Part shown: in pieces, positions 6,567-11,929 of the stretch
Numbering within the stretch: the stretch's first letter is position 1
How the letters are laid out: each line of letters opens with the position of its first letter
Origin: Anaerolineales bacterium UBA2317
GTDB lineage: Bacteria > Chloroflexota > Anaerolineae > Anaerolineales > Villigracilaceae
Length of the DNA: 15,634 bases
NCBI GenBank assembly: GCA_002345215.1
Contig: DDVH01000024.1
Coordinates: 73,077 to 88,710, forward strand
Direction of reading: 5' to 3'
The notes under the pieces: model-generated
Databases searched by the model: none
What the model saw: only the letters and a program-made list of their open reading frames with translations
Told to the model about the DNA's origin: nothing
Program-made: the position numbers and the translations under genes

Positions 6567-7238
6567 TTATGGATAAAGCCCAAGGAAAATTAGAGTAAAC
6601 CCAATTGTGTCTTTTATACCATGTGTGAGAATCGGTATCCATAAATTGCGCTTTCCTACAAAATACAATGCAGACATTACTAAGGCAGATAAAAAAGTTT
6701 CTGTTATGCCACTTACACCTTGATAGATATGGCTGAATCCAAATAAAATTGAGCTGGCAATTACACCAAACAACCAGCCTATATTTGTATTCCCAAAAAA
6801 ATCCTTGAAACGGTTAAGCAAATATCCGCGATACACCAGTTCTTCAACAAATGCAGCATACGTCCATGAAGCGATAAGGGCGACAATAAAAGGTGACCAG
6901 TTTGACCGCAATTGCTCAAACTGACTTAAATCAAGAGGTTCGTTCGTAATCTTTTGGATTAAGGGAACAAGAACACCTATAGATAGCATTTGAAACAGTA
7001 TCGCGGCTATGATGCTAATTCCAATAGTGTGTGCCCAATTTACTGGACGGCTGAAACCAATTTGTGACCAATTCATTTTACGAAGCCGTAGTGAGAGCCA
7101 CCCAATAAAAAACAAGAAGATAGCGGCGGTGGGGATGATGCGAAGGACATGCAGAACTTGAAACAAAAGCACAATTAAAAGTTCTAACGCAATAAAAAAT
7201 CGCTTTTCGCGAAGTAAGACTTCTACTGAACTGGTCAT
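6567..7238 (-). CDS. CPBP family intramembrane metalloprotease (CAAX/Abi type)
   Basis: This polytopic membrane protein of 223 residues carries the three motifs of the CPBP (Rce1-like, PF02517) family: EELVYR (132-137, motif 1), FGFSH (166-170, motif 2) and THGIKD (205-210, motif 3). The catalytic Glu and His residues are therefore present. Family members cleave prenylated proteins in eukaryotes; bacterial ones process or protect against peptides such as bacteriocins, or help regulate signalling. I chose ATG 7238, which has an excellent GGAGG seven bases upstream, over a TTG six codons earlier. It is first in an operon ending in an HTH-DUF805 regulator, so regulated proteolysis of a membrane factor is an attractive but unproven idea. 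Confidence 0.92.
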   Translation of the reverse strand: MTSSVEVLLREKRFFIALELLIVLLFQVLHVLRIIPTAAIFLFFIGWLSLRLRKMNWSQIGFSRPVNWAHTIGISIIAAILFQMLSIGVLVPLIQKITNEPLDLSQFEQLRSNWSPFIVALIASWTYAAFVEELVYRGYLLNRFKDFFGNTNIGWLFGVIASSILFGFSHIYQGVSGITETFLSALVMSALYFVGKRNLWIPILTHGIKDTIGFTLIFLGLYP

Positions 7239-7291
7239 TCTCAAGCCTCCAATCAAACTGACTTTGATGATGAAAATTACTGATACTGTAA

Positions 7292-7321
7292 ATTATATAA
7301 CTCTGGATAACTATTCTACAA
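7292..7321 (-). promoter_or_regulatory. candidate promoter of the CPBP operon, with AGTTAT direct repeats
   Basis: On the minus strand TATAAT (7292-7297) is preceded after 18 bp by TTGTAG (7316-7321), a weak -35. Two AGTTAT copies (7297-7302 and 7307-7312), 10 bp apart, fill the spacer and touch the -10; one helical turn of spacing would suit an operator. The leader would be about 47 nt. Confidence 0.5.
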
Positions 7322-7415
7322 CCCTTTGCTTATCCCACTAACCTCCTTCTGTAGAACTATTTTTGCTTTTCTAAGATTGCCAATTATTTGTGATTAGATT
7401 TCTACCTATAACCGA

Positions 7416-7440
7416 AAAGCCTTCTCTTTCGAGAAGGTTT
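7416..7440 (-). terminator. hairpin terminator, GAGAAGG stem
   Basis: AAAGCCTTCTC and GAGAAGGTTT form a stem of about 10 pairs (one G-T) around a 4-nt loop. On the minus strand it is followed by TTTTCGG. It lies just beyond the SnoaL-like remnant and may end transcripts from the GNAT gene. A similar stem is found at 9788-9811. Confidence 0.6.
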
Positions 7441-7448
7441 CGTTCTAT

Positions 7449-7631
7449 TTAGAGAGTTTTCCGAACCAAATCAGTGTCCATGTACTCTTTCAACTCTACG
7501 ATTTTTCTTTCGATAATTTTCATAACCCAACAGTAGCGATTATTATATTCTTTTCCATTTGATGCTTTATTATTTCCCAAACCTTCAACAACCACATATT
7601 CTCCTATAACTTTTTCTTCAGATAAACCATA
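7449..7631 (-). pseudogene. C-terminal remnant of a SnoaL-like (NTF2-fold) gene
   Basis: An open stretch of 60 codons with no ATG ends in TAA at 7449. Its last 50 residues read like the C-terminus of a SnoaL-like / NTF2-superfamily protein: EYVVVEGLGNNKASNGKEYN, then NRYCWVMKIIERKIVEL and KEYMDT. The N-terminal half is missing, and a TGA (7632-7634) closes the frame just upstream. The remnant is in another frame from the GNAT gene, which overlaps its 5' end by about 28 bp. It is best read as a gene truncated when the GNAT segment arrived. Translation by coupling or frameshift from the GNAT gene is not excluded. Confidence 0.65.
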
Positions 7632-8047
7632 TCAATAAGTTGGATTCCGTCTTCAAATATCGGGTGGTCATAATTATCGGTAAAAAAATTCTTGATAAGA
7701 TGCGATTTTTTAAATCCACAACTTTCGTAAAATGCCAATGTTGTTGGAGTCTCACCTGTTCCGACAAGCATTGTTGTATAGTTGGCTTTGTAATAGTCTG
7801 AGATAAACTTTATTAGAGCCTTACCATATCCTCTGCCTTGATATTTTTTGTATGTTGCAATGTTTTTCAATTCGCAGGTTTCTTTATCGATTGCTACAAC
7901 AACACAAACAGCCTTCAAGTCATCATCATATAGCGCAAACATATCGCCACTTTCCAAATATCTGTCAATCATATTCTCTTGTTCGTCGGCTAATAGCAAT
8001 AAATCAAGATATTGCTTCTTATTATTGGTAATCTTTTCTATTCTCAT
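7604..8047 (-). CDS. GNAT family N-acetyltransferase
   Basis: GNAT enzymes transfer an acetyl group from acetyl-CoA to an amine. The 147-residue protein has the acetyl-CoA loop QGRGYGKAL (70-78) after a beta-strand with KNIATYKKY, and the motif-B segment LAFYESCGF (104-112). It is complete for a minimal single-domain GNAT. The substrate is unknown. No SD precedes the ATG. Its AT-rich sequence, the truncated gene directly behind it and the isolated position suggest recent acquisition. The closest relatives may be small stand-alone acetyltransferases of the kind common in Firmicutes (impression, not searched). Confidence 0.88.
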   Translation of the reverse strand: MRIEKITNNKKQYLDLLLLADEQENMIDRYLESGDMFALYDDDLKAVCVVVAIDKETCELKNIATYKKYQGRGYGKALIKFISDYYKANYTTMLVGTGETPTTLAFYESCGFKKSHLIKNFFTDNYDHPIFEDGIQLIDMVYLKKKL

Positions 8048-8132
8048 TTTTTCAATACTACTGGTTAAAAATATTTGAGCAAACTGGTTTTATTATTCAG
8101 CCAGAAAATGGAAATTGTGATTAGAACTTTTA

Positions 8133-8309
8133 TCAATCAGCAGTGTCTTGTTTGCGCGATTGCTTGAAAGCAGTGATTAATGCAACTACAAGAATAATGC
8201 CTCCAGCAAATTGAAAACCGTTATTATCTGTATATGTACCGACTGCAAAAATTAAAATTGCAGCAACAATAAGAGAAATTGTGCTTGATGTAATTTTCTT
8301 TAATTTCAT
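8133..8309 (-). CDS. 58-residue two-helix membrane protein
   Basis: From ATG 8309 the frame encodes MKLKKITSSTISLIVAAILI and ends KQSRKQDTAD before TGA at 8133. It has a Lys-rich N-terminus, a first hydrophobic helix (about 10-24), a short polar loop TYTDNNG, a second helix (about 33-47) and a positively charged tail, so both termini are likely cytoplasmic. AAGGA lies 11 nt before the ATG, a little far. I do not recognise a family. It lies alone between the GNAT gene and the attC-like sequence. Confidence 0.6.
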   Translation of the reverse strand: MKLKKITSSTISLIVAAILIFAVGTYTDNNGFQFAGGIILVVALITAFKQSRKQDTAD

Positions 8310-8395
8310 ACTACTTGTTTTCCTTAATCACGAAATAATGGATTCTAAATAACTAAGAGCAGAAAAATGCTAAGGCGTAGAAAACTGCTTGAAGT

Positions 8396-8477
8396 GTGCG
8401 CACGCCGCGAAGCGGCAGTCCCCAGCGTCAGGTCCGCTCGCCCCCGCGAAGACGGGGTGCACGCTTTGTTGGGCGTT
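8396..8477. repeat. GC-rich attC-like hairpins ending in GTTGGGCGTT
   Basis: This tract is far richer in GC than its surroundings. It holds two hairpins with CGAA-type tips, GCCGCGAAGCGGC (8404-8416) and CCCCG-CGAAGA-CGGGG (8442-8457), then GTGCACGCTTT and GTTGGGCGTT (8468-8477). GTTGGGC fits the integron core GTTRRRY, and its complement GCCCAAC follows the stop codon of the HEPN gene as an attC R'' box would. The matching outer core at the left end was not found, so the site is incomplete or degenerate. Confidence 0.45.
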
Positions 8478-9612
8478 ATTGCAATTTAACAACAAAAATT
8501 TTTCGTAAGATATAACCGACATATTCTCTTAAATTTATTGGCGCAATTGCTGATTGTTGTCTAAAACCTTTTTCCGTTTCATCTAACAAAGGTATTGAAA
8601 CCCCAGCATAACTTAAATCTGAAAATAATATTCCTGCATGAAGATATTTTGAGCGCATTTTGTAGTAATCATCAATAAACGATTCTAATCCGTTTGCATA
8701 AGTCTTGGTCAAGTCTAAAACTCGTTGACGGATTTTGTAAATTGGCTGCTTGCACTTTTCACATATTGCGTTGTCTTGCACATCCATTGTCGCGGCTACT
8801 TCAAGAGCGGATACATATAAAACACTTGCTAATTCAGTATTATTATTTTCTACTGGCACATCAAATGACCATTGCTTTTGCGCGGCGTGGAAGTGGCTAC
8901 AAGCCAGTAAAACAGGGTGATTGATTTCTATATCACCCGATATTATTCGCTCTAAAAAAGCGCATTGTAGTTTCGTTAATCCCAAACTATCTTTTACGAT
9001 AGGGTAGTCATCAATCCAATCGTCGTTCTCGAAATAAACTTGTTTTACATTGCTAATAGTTTTTATCGCTCGTGGCGACTCACTAAAACTAAAAGAAGAA
9101 TTGGTGCAAACCGACAAAAAATCTAAAATTTTAAACAATAATTTTTTTGCTTCGGTTTGCGCGTCTACTTTGTCAAATGCTTTTACTTCTAACTCGATGG
9201 CATTTATCGCTTTTTGTACTGGGTAAATCGAAAAATTGCTGCCTGAATAGTTTGCAATTGCGCCTTGTGGGGATGTGAAATAATATCTGCCTGTAAATGT
9301 TTGAATATTATTTATGGATAGATGCGCCTGTTTTACAATATTAGTTAATCTCTTTTTAAATTCATCTGATATTGAATTGGAATCAAAATGGATTTTGCTT
9401 ACGATACCTTTTTGTTTGTATGACACAGATACTTCTAGTGCGCTTTCATCTCCAATGCCCATCATCCCGAAGAAAATTCGATTGTTTTTTCCTTCTTTGT
9501 AGGGCATGTATTGCCAACCAAACCTGCCAAACTCCTTGCGAAATTCAGCCCAAGTGCTTCGTAAAAACAAATTAGATTCGTTGTGACTTTCGAGTTTGAC
9601 TGGTATTTCCAT
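8476..9612 (-). CDS. HEPN-domain protein, Apea-like, cassette-borne
   Basis: This 378-residue soluble protein has an unrecognised N-terminal half (about 1-175) rich in beta-strand-like sequence. The C-terminal region has a CEKC pair (Cys284, Cys287) and then FIDDYYKMRSKYLHAG (312-327), whose Arg320-x4-His325 fits the RX4-6H motif of HEPN ribonucleases and resembles the Apea-like HEPN group. Such proteins often cleave RNA in toxin-antitoxin or abortive-infection defence; that role is inferred. No SD is seen. The gene is flanked exactly by GTTGGGCGTT and its inverted copy, and no antitoxin or partner is adjacent. It could instead be a non-catalytic HEPN protein. Confidence 0.7.
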   Translation of the reverse strand: MEIPVKLESHNESNLFLRSTWAEFRKEFGRFGWQYMPYKEGKNNRIFFGMMGIGDESALEVSVSYKQKGIVSKIHFDSNSISDEFKKRLTNIVKQAHLSINNIQTFTGRYYFTSPQGAIANYSGSNFSIYPVQKAINAIELEVKAFDKVDAQTEAKKLLFKILDFLSVCTNSSFSFSESPRAIKTISNVKQVYFENDDWIDDYPIVKDSLGLTKLQCAFLERIISGDIEINHPVLLACSHFHAAQKQWSFDVPVENNNTELASVLYVSALEVAATMDVQDNAICEKCKQPIYKIRQRVLDLTKTYANGLESFIDDYYKMRSKYLHAGILFSDLSYAGVSIPLLDETEKGFRQQSAIAPINLREYVGYILRKIFVVKLQ

Positions 9613-9648
9613 GATTTATGATTTCTGTGTTTGATTTTGTTAGAAGGA

Positions 9649-9658
9649 AACGCCCAAC
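9649..9658. repeat. right copy of the 10-bp inverted repeat bounding the HEPN gene
   Basis: AACGCCCAAC here is the exact reverse complement of GTTGGGCGTT at 8468-8477. On the minus strand it reads GTTGGGC just upstream of the gene, as the 5' end of an integron cassette would after insertion at G^TTGGGC. Confidence 0.6.
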
Positions 9659-9676
9659 TATGATTTAACCAGTGCT

Positions 9677-9750
9677 TATGCTGTATAAGACGTTATTTGG
9701 GTGGTTATACAGCATACACGCTGTATAAATGCTTTTGTACAGCATTATAC
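9677..9750. promoter_or_regulatory. cluster of alternating GCTGTATAA inverted repeats
   Basis: Four copies of GCTGTA(T/C)AA alternate in direction: TATGCTGTATAA (9677-9688), TTATACAGCATA (9705-9716), GCTGTATAA (9720-9728) and TTGTACAGC (9735-9743). The second and third form a perfect 9-bp palindrome with a 6-bp centre; the first and second form a perfect 12-bp inverted repeat. It lies upstream of the HEPN gene. It may be an operator, a recombination site or a structured RNA. Confidence 0.5.
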
Positions 9751-9784
9751 ATTCACCCATTTACAAGTACAAGAACAGCCAACC

Positions 9785-9811
9785 AAAAAGCCTCCTCGTA
9801 AGAGAAGGCTT
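9785..9811 (-). terminator. hairpin terminator, AAGCC stem
   Basis: AAGCCT-C-CTC, loop GTAA, GAG-A-AGGCTT (9788-9811) is a stem with one mismatch. On the minus strand it is followed by TTTTT. It lies about 90 nt past the DUF1540-like gene and should end the moeA operon, beyond two intervening palindromes. The AAGCCTTCTC arm also occurs in the hairpin at 7416-7440. Confidence 0.65.
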
Positions 9812-9823
9812 AGGTGTACCACT

Positions 9824-9840
9824 CAGACCTGACAGGTCTG
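9824..9840. repeat. 17-bp palindrome CAGACCTG-A-CAGGTCTG
   Basis: A perfect palindrome with 8-bp arms and one central base. Its core AGACCTGACAGGTCT is the exact reverse complement of the core of the palindrome at 9870-9892. No T-run follows on either strand. Confidence 0.7.
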
Positions 9841-9869
9841 AATTGAAGCGGTATTTATCAAATTTTTTT

Positions 9870-9892
9870 ATTAAGACCTGTCAGGTCTTAAT
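9870..9892. repeat. 23-bp palindrome with AGACCTG-T-CAGGTCT core
   Basis: Perfect 11-bp arms (ATTAAGACCTG and CAGGTCTTAAT) surround one T. It begins 9 nt past the stop codon of the gene at 9902 but is followed on that strand by As, not Ts, so it is not a typical terminator. The core is shared with 9824-9840 and partly with the terminator at 5513-5537. Confidence 0.7.
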
Positions 9893-9901
9893 GATTGAGA
9901 T

Positions 9902-10126
9902 TTAAAACTCGTCTTCTTCTTCCCAATCATCATCTTCATCTTCATCGAGGTCTTCTTCTTCCCATTCGGTCTCTTCTTCTTCATCCCAATCATCATCTTC
10001 TTTGGTGCCATCGGCGGGTGAAAAAGTGACACAGCCCGTATCGGGGTCAAACTCTACGGCGGCGGCAGAACAAAAACCTTCATCGAGAAATACACAATCA
10101 ACGTAATGACATTTAATGCGTGGCAT
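9902..10126 (-). CDS. small DUF1540-like Cys protein with acidic tail
   Basis: The product has 74 residues. Its first 38 hold four cysteines (Cys6, Cys11, Cys19, Cys32) in IKCHYVDC, FCSAAAV and GCVTF, a spacing that resembles the short DUF1540 domain, probably a metal-binding or disulfide-stabilised knuckle. Residues 42-74 are almost all Asp, Glu and Trp. The ATG has a strong AGGAGG eight bases upstream which overlaps the stop of the VKOR gene, so the two are co-translated. Its link to a disulfide-forming enzyme is suggestive because it is Cys-rich and small, but its function is unknown. Confidence 0.8.
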   Translation of the reverse strand: MPRIKCHYVDCVFLDEGFCSAAAVEFDPDTGCVTFSPADGTKEDDDWDEEEETEWEEEDLDEDEDDDWEEEDEF

Positions 10127-10138
10127 TTCAACATCCTC

Positions 10139-10576
10139 CTAAAGTTGGGGATTTCTTATTAATCGCGTAACTGCAATGCCAAAAATGAATATCATTACAG
10201 TTTGCGCGCTTACACAAAACGGACAAAGTGCTTTCAATATAAATATTTCTAAATAGATTAGCCATAATGTAAAAGCAAAGCCAGCCAGTGCTATACCAAA
10301 AAATAATAAGGTTCCATTTTGTCTGAAAAACGAATTTCGATTTTCAAAAAACAAAATGAGCAACAAGGCAATGTTTCCCACAGCACCAATCACTGGCACA
10401 TCAATGCCATTAATCACAGAATATGGGCTAGAGGTAACGCTTGAACATGCACCCGACCCCAAGCACATGGATTCGTTACCGGTGTATTTATAAACGGTCA
10501 TGTAAATTCCGATTGCCAACCCTATTATCAAAAGCACGTACAAAGCACGAACCAACCACTTATCGGTGTTATCCAT
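10139..10576 (-). CDS. vitamin K epoxide reductase (VKOR) family protein
   Basis: Bacterial VKOR homologues reoxidise DsbA-like thioredoxins by passing electrons to quinones, playing the part of DsbB. The 145-residue protein has four or five hydrophobic helices, the loop cysteines Cys38 and Cys44 (SMCLGSGACSSV), a Ser-rich turn SSPYS and the redox centre CPFC (Cys118, Cys121) in the last helix. It is the stand-alone form without a fused thioredoxin domain; no thioredoxin gene is in the window. It starts 6 nt after the moeA stop, and its GAGG site overlaps that stop codon, so it is translated with moeA. Confidence 0.93.
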   Translation of the reverse strand: MDNTDKWLVRALYVLLIIGLAIGIYMTVYKYTGNESMCLGSGACSSVTSSPYSVINGIDVPVIGAVGNIALLLILFFENRNSFFRQNGTLLFFGIALAGFAFTLWLIYLEIFILKALCPFCVSAQTVMIFIFGIAVTRLIRNPQL

Positions 10577-10582
10577 AAAACC

Positions 10583-11800
10583 TCATAACAAAATGGCTTC
10601 TACTTCCTGACCAGCAGGCACGCATTTTACACCAGCGGGGATAATAAGTAAAGCATCTGCTTGTACTAATGAGAGCAAATTACCAGAGCCCTGATGCCCC
10701 GTTAAAACCGCAATTTTGACTCCCTCTTCCTCATGGATTTTCGCCCGCAGATAACTCTCTCTGCCATCTGATTCGATTTCCGCTTCGCTTCTTACTTTAA
10801 TTTTGAGTTGGTTTTGCCGCGTCGAGCCACTCATTCGGTTTAACACGGGTCGCACGAACACCTCAAACCCTACAAAGGCTGAAACAGGGTTGCCCGGCAG
10901 ACCGATGAAATTAATTCCTTTATATTCACCAAACGCCAAAGGTTTGCCGGGGCGCATGTTCACTTTCCAAAAATTCATCTTGCCATGTGATTCAATCACT
11001 TCTTTGATAAAGTCATACGCGCCCACACTTACGCCAGCGGATGAGAGAATCAAATCCGCTTTTTGATTTGCGGCTTCGTCAAATAATTTTGTGACTGCTT
11101 CTTTTGTATCTTTTGCCACGCCCAAACGAATCACTTCTACATTTGCATTTTCAAGCAAACTGGCAAGCGTATATGAATTTGAATCACGGATTTTGCCTTC
11201 TTCAAGTGGAGCATGTACATCTAATAATTCATCACCAGAAGATAACAATGCCACACGCGGTTTTTTATACACTTCAACTTCTGCAATTCCTAAAGTGGCT
11301 AACAAACCCAAATCTTGTGGTTTGATAAATCGTCCTTTTTGTAAAACGATTTCACCCTTCTTAATATCCGAACCTTTCGGGCGGACATAATCACCTGCGT
11401 TTAGTTTTTTCTCAAATGAAATTGATGTTGGCAACTCCCTCTCCTTCTTAGGGAGAGGGTTAACAATATCTTCCACAGGAATGACAGCATTTGCGCCTTT
11501 TGGCATTTGCGCGCCGGTCATAATCCGCGCGGCTTGACCATGTTTCAAAGTCAGTGTAGGCGAAGACCCTGCTGGAATGTCAGCAACAACTTGAAGCGTA
11601 GTGGATGAAGCGGAGTTTGAATCCTCGGCACGAATGGCGAATCCATCCATGGATGAATTATCAAATAATGGGAAATCTAAATCAGAAATAATATCTGTTG
11701 CTAAGATGCGGTTTGCACAAGCAATCAGCGGAATTTTTTCTGTTGCAGTTGTTTGAAAGTGGGAGAGGATGCGCTCACGCGCTTCGTTTACCGATAGCAT
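10583..11800 (-). CDS. moeA: molybdopterin molybdenumtransferase MoeA
   Basis: MoeA inserts molybdate into adenylylated molybdopterin to make molybdenum cofactor. The 405 residues cover the full family layout: N-terminal domain with FDNSSMDGFAIRAED (46-60), the MoCF-binding domain with LLSSGDEL, EGKIRDSNSY and SSAGVSVGAYD, then GLPGNPVSAF and the C-terminal beta domain. The usual GG of the GGxSxG loop is SA here. Residues about 113-124 (NPLPKKERELP) are an extra loop encoded by a palindromic repeat. There is no SD; TATAAT lies 14 nt before the ATG. It heads an operon with the VKOR and DUF1540-like genes. No other molybdenum-cofactor gene lies nearby. Confidence 0.95.
   Translation of the reverse strand: MLSVNEARERILSHFQTTATEKIPLIACANRILATDIISDLDFPLFDNSSMDGFAIRAEDSNSASSTTLQVVADIPAGSSPTLTLKHGQAARIMTGAQMPKGANAVIPVEDIVNPLPKKERELPTSISFEKKLNAGDYVRPKGSDIKKGEIVLQKGRFIKPQDLGLLATLGIAEVEVYKKPRVALLSSGDELLDVHAPLEEGKIRDSNSYTLASLLENANVEVIRLGVAKDTKEAVTKLFDEAANQKADLILSSAGVSVGAYDFIKEVIESHGKMNFWKVNMRPGKPLAFGEYKGINFIGLPGNPVSAFVGFEVFVRPVLNRMSGSTRQNQLKIKVRSEAEIESDGRESYLRAKIHEEEGVKIAVLTGHQGSGNLLSLVQADALLIIPAGVKCVPAGQEVEAILL
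11438..11460. repeat. palindromic repeat inserted in frame in moeA
   Basis: CCCTCTCC (11438-11445), loop TTCTTAG and GGAGAGGG (11453-11460) form a perfect 8-bp hairpin. In the minus-strand gene it codes NPLPKKERE. Hairpins of this CCCTCTCC/GGAGAGGG type are frequent as dispersed intergenic repeats in several bacterial groups (from memory). The extra residues fall between conserved blocks of MoeA. Confidence 0.65.
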
Positions 11801-11814
11801 ATGAAAGCGCGGGG

Positions 11815-11820
11815 ATTATA
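11815..11820 (-). promoter_or_regulatory. -10 element of the moeA operon
   Basis: TATAAT on the minus strand ends 14 nt before the moeA ATG at 11800. No SD lies in the short leader and no good -35 is visible, so initiation may need little more than the -10 sequence. Confidence 0.45.
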
Positions 11821-11828
11821 ACTTAACT

Positions 11829-11928
11829 ATGTCATTGCGAGGCGCACTTGTTTTTGCCGAAGCAATCTCTCACACTGTAGGAGGTTGCTTCACCGCCAAA
11901 GAACAAGATCGGCGGTTCGCAAAGACAT
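11829..11928. repeat. degenerate ATGTCATTGCGAG inverted repeat
   Basis: The ends ATGTCATTGCGA and TCGCAAAGACAT pair with few mismatches; inside, GAAGCAATCTC pairs with GAGGTTGCTTC, and ACCGCC with GGCGGT. The pattern matches a dispersed repeat with ends TGTCATTGCGAG seen in many bacterial genomes (from memory). It fills the whole gap between rel and moeA and may carry the rel terminator function. Confidence 0.65.
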
Positions 11929-11929
11929 G

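Noticed and set aside
8360..8477. A complete canonical integron attC site
   Set aside because: The inner core GTTGGGC/GCCCAAC and CTTCGCG hairpins are present, but I found no matching outer GTTRRRY core at the expected distance and no integrase, so only an attC-like call is made.
9677..9750. LexA (SOS) box
   Set aside because: CTGT and ACAG half sites occur but their spacing does not match the CTGT-N8-ACAG pattern; the repeated unit is GCTGTATAA.
9914..10005. Microsatellite-like cttctt repeats as a CRISPR or mobile element
   Set aside because: They are simply the codons of the Asp/Glu-rich tail of the small Cys protein.
11091..11390. 99-codon plus-strand frame inside moeA
   Set aside because: Antisense to conserved MoeA coding sequence, with no ribosome site and no recognisable domain.
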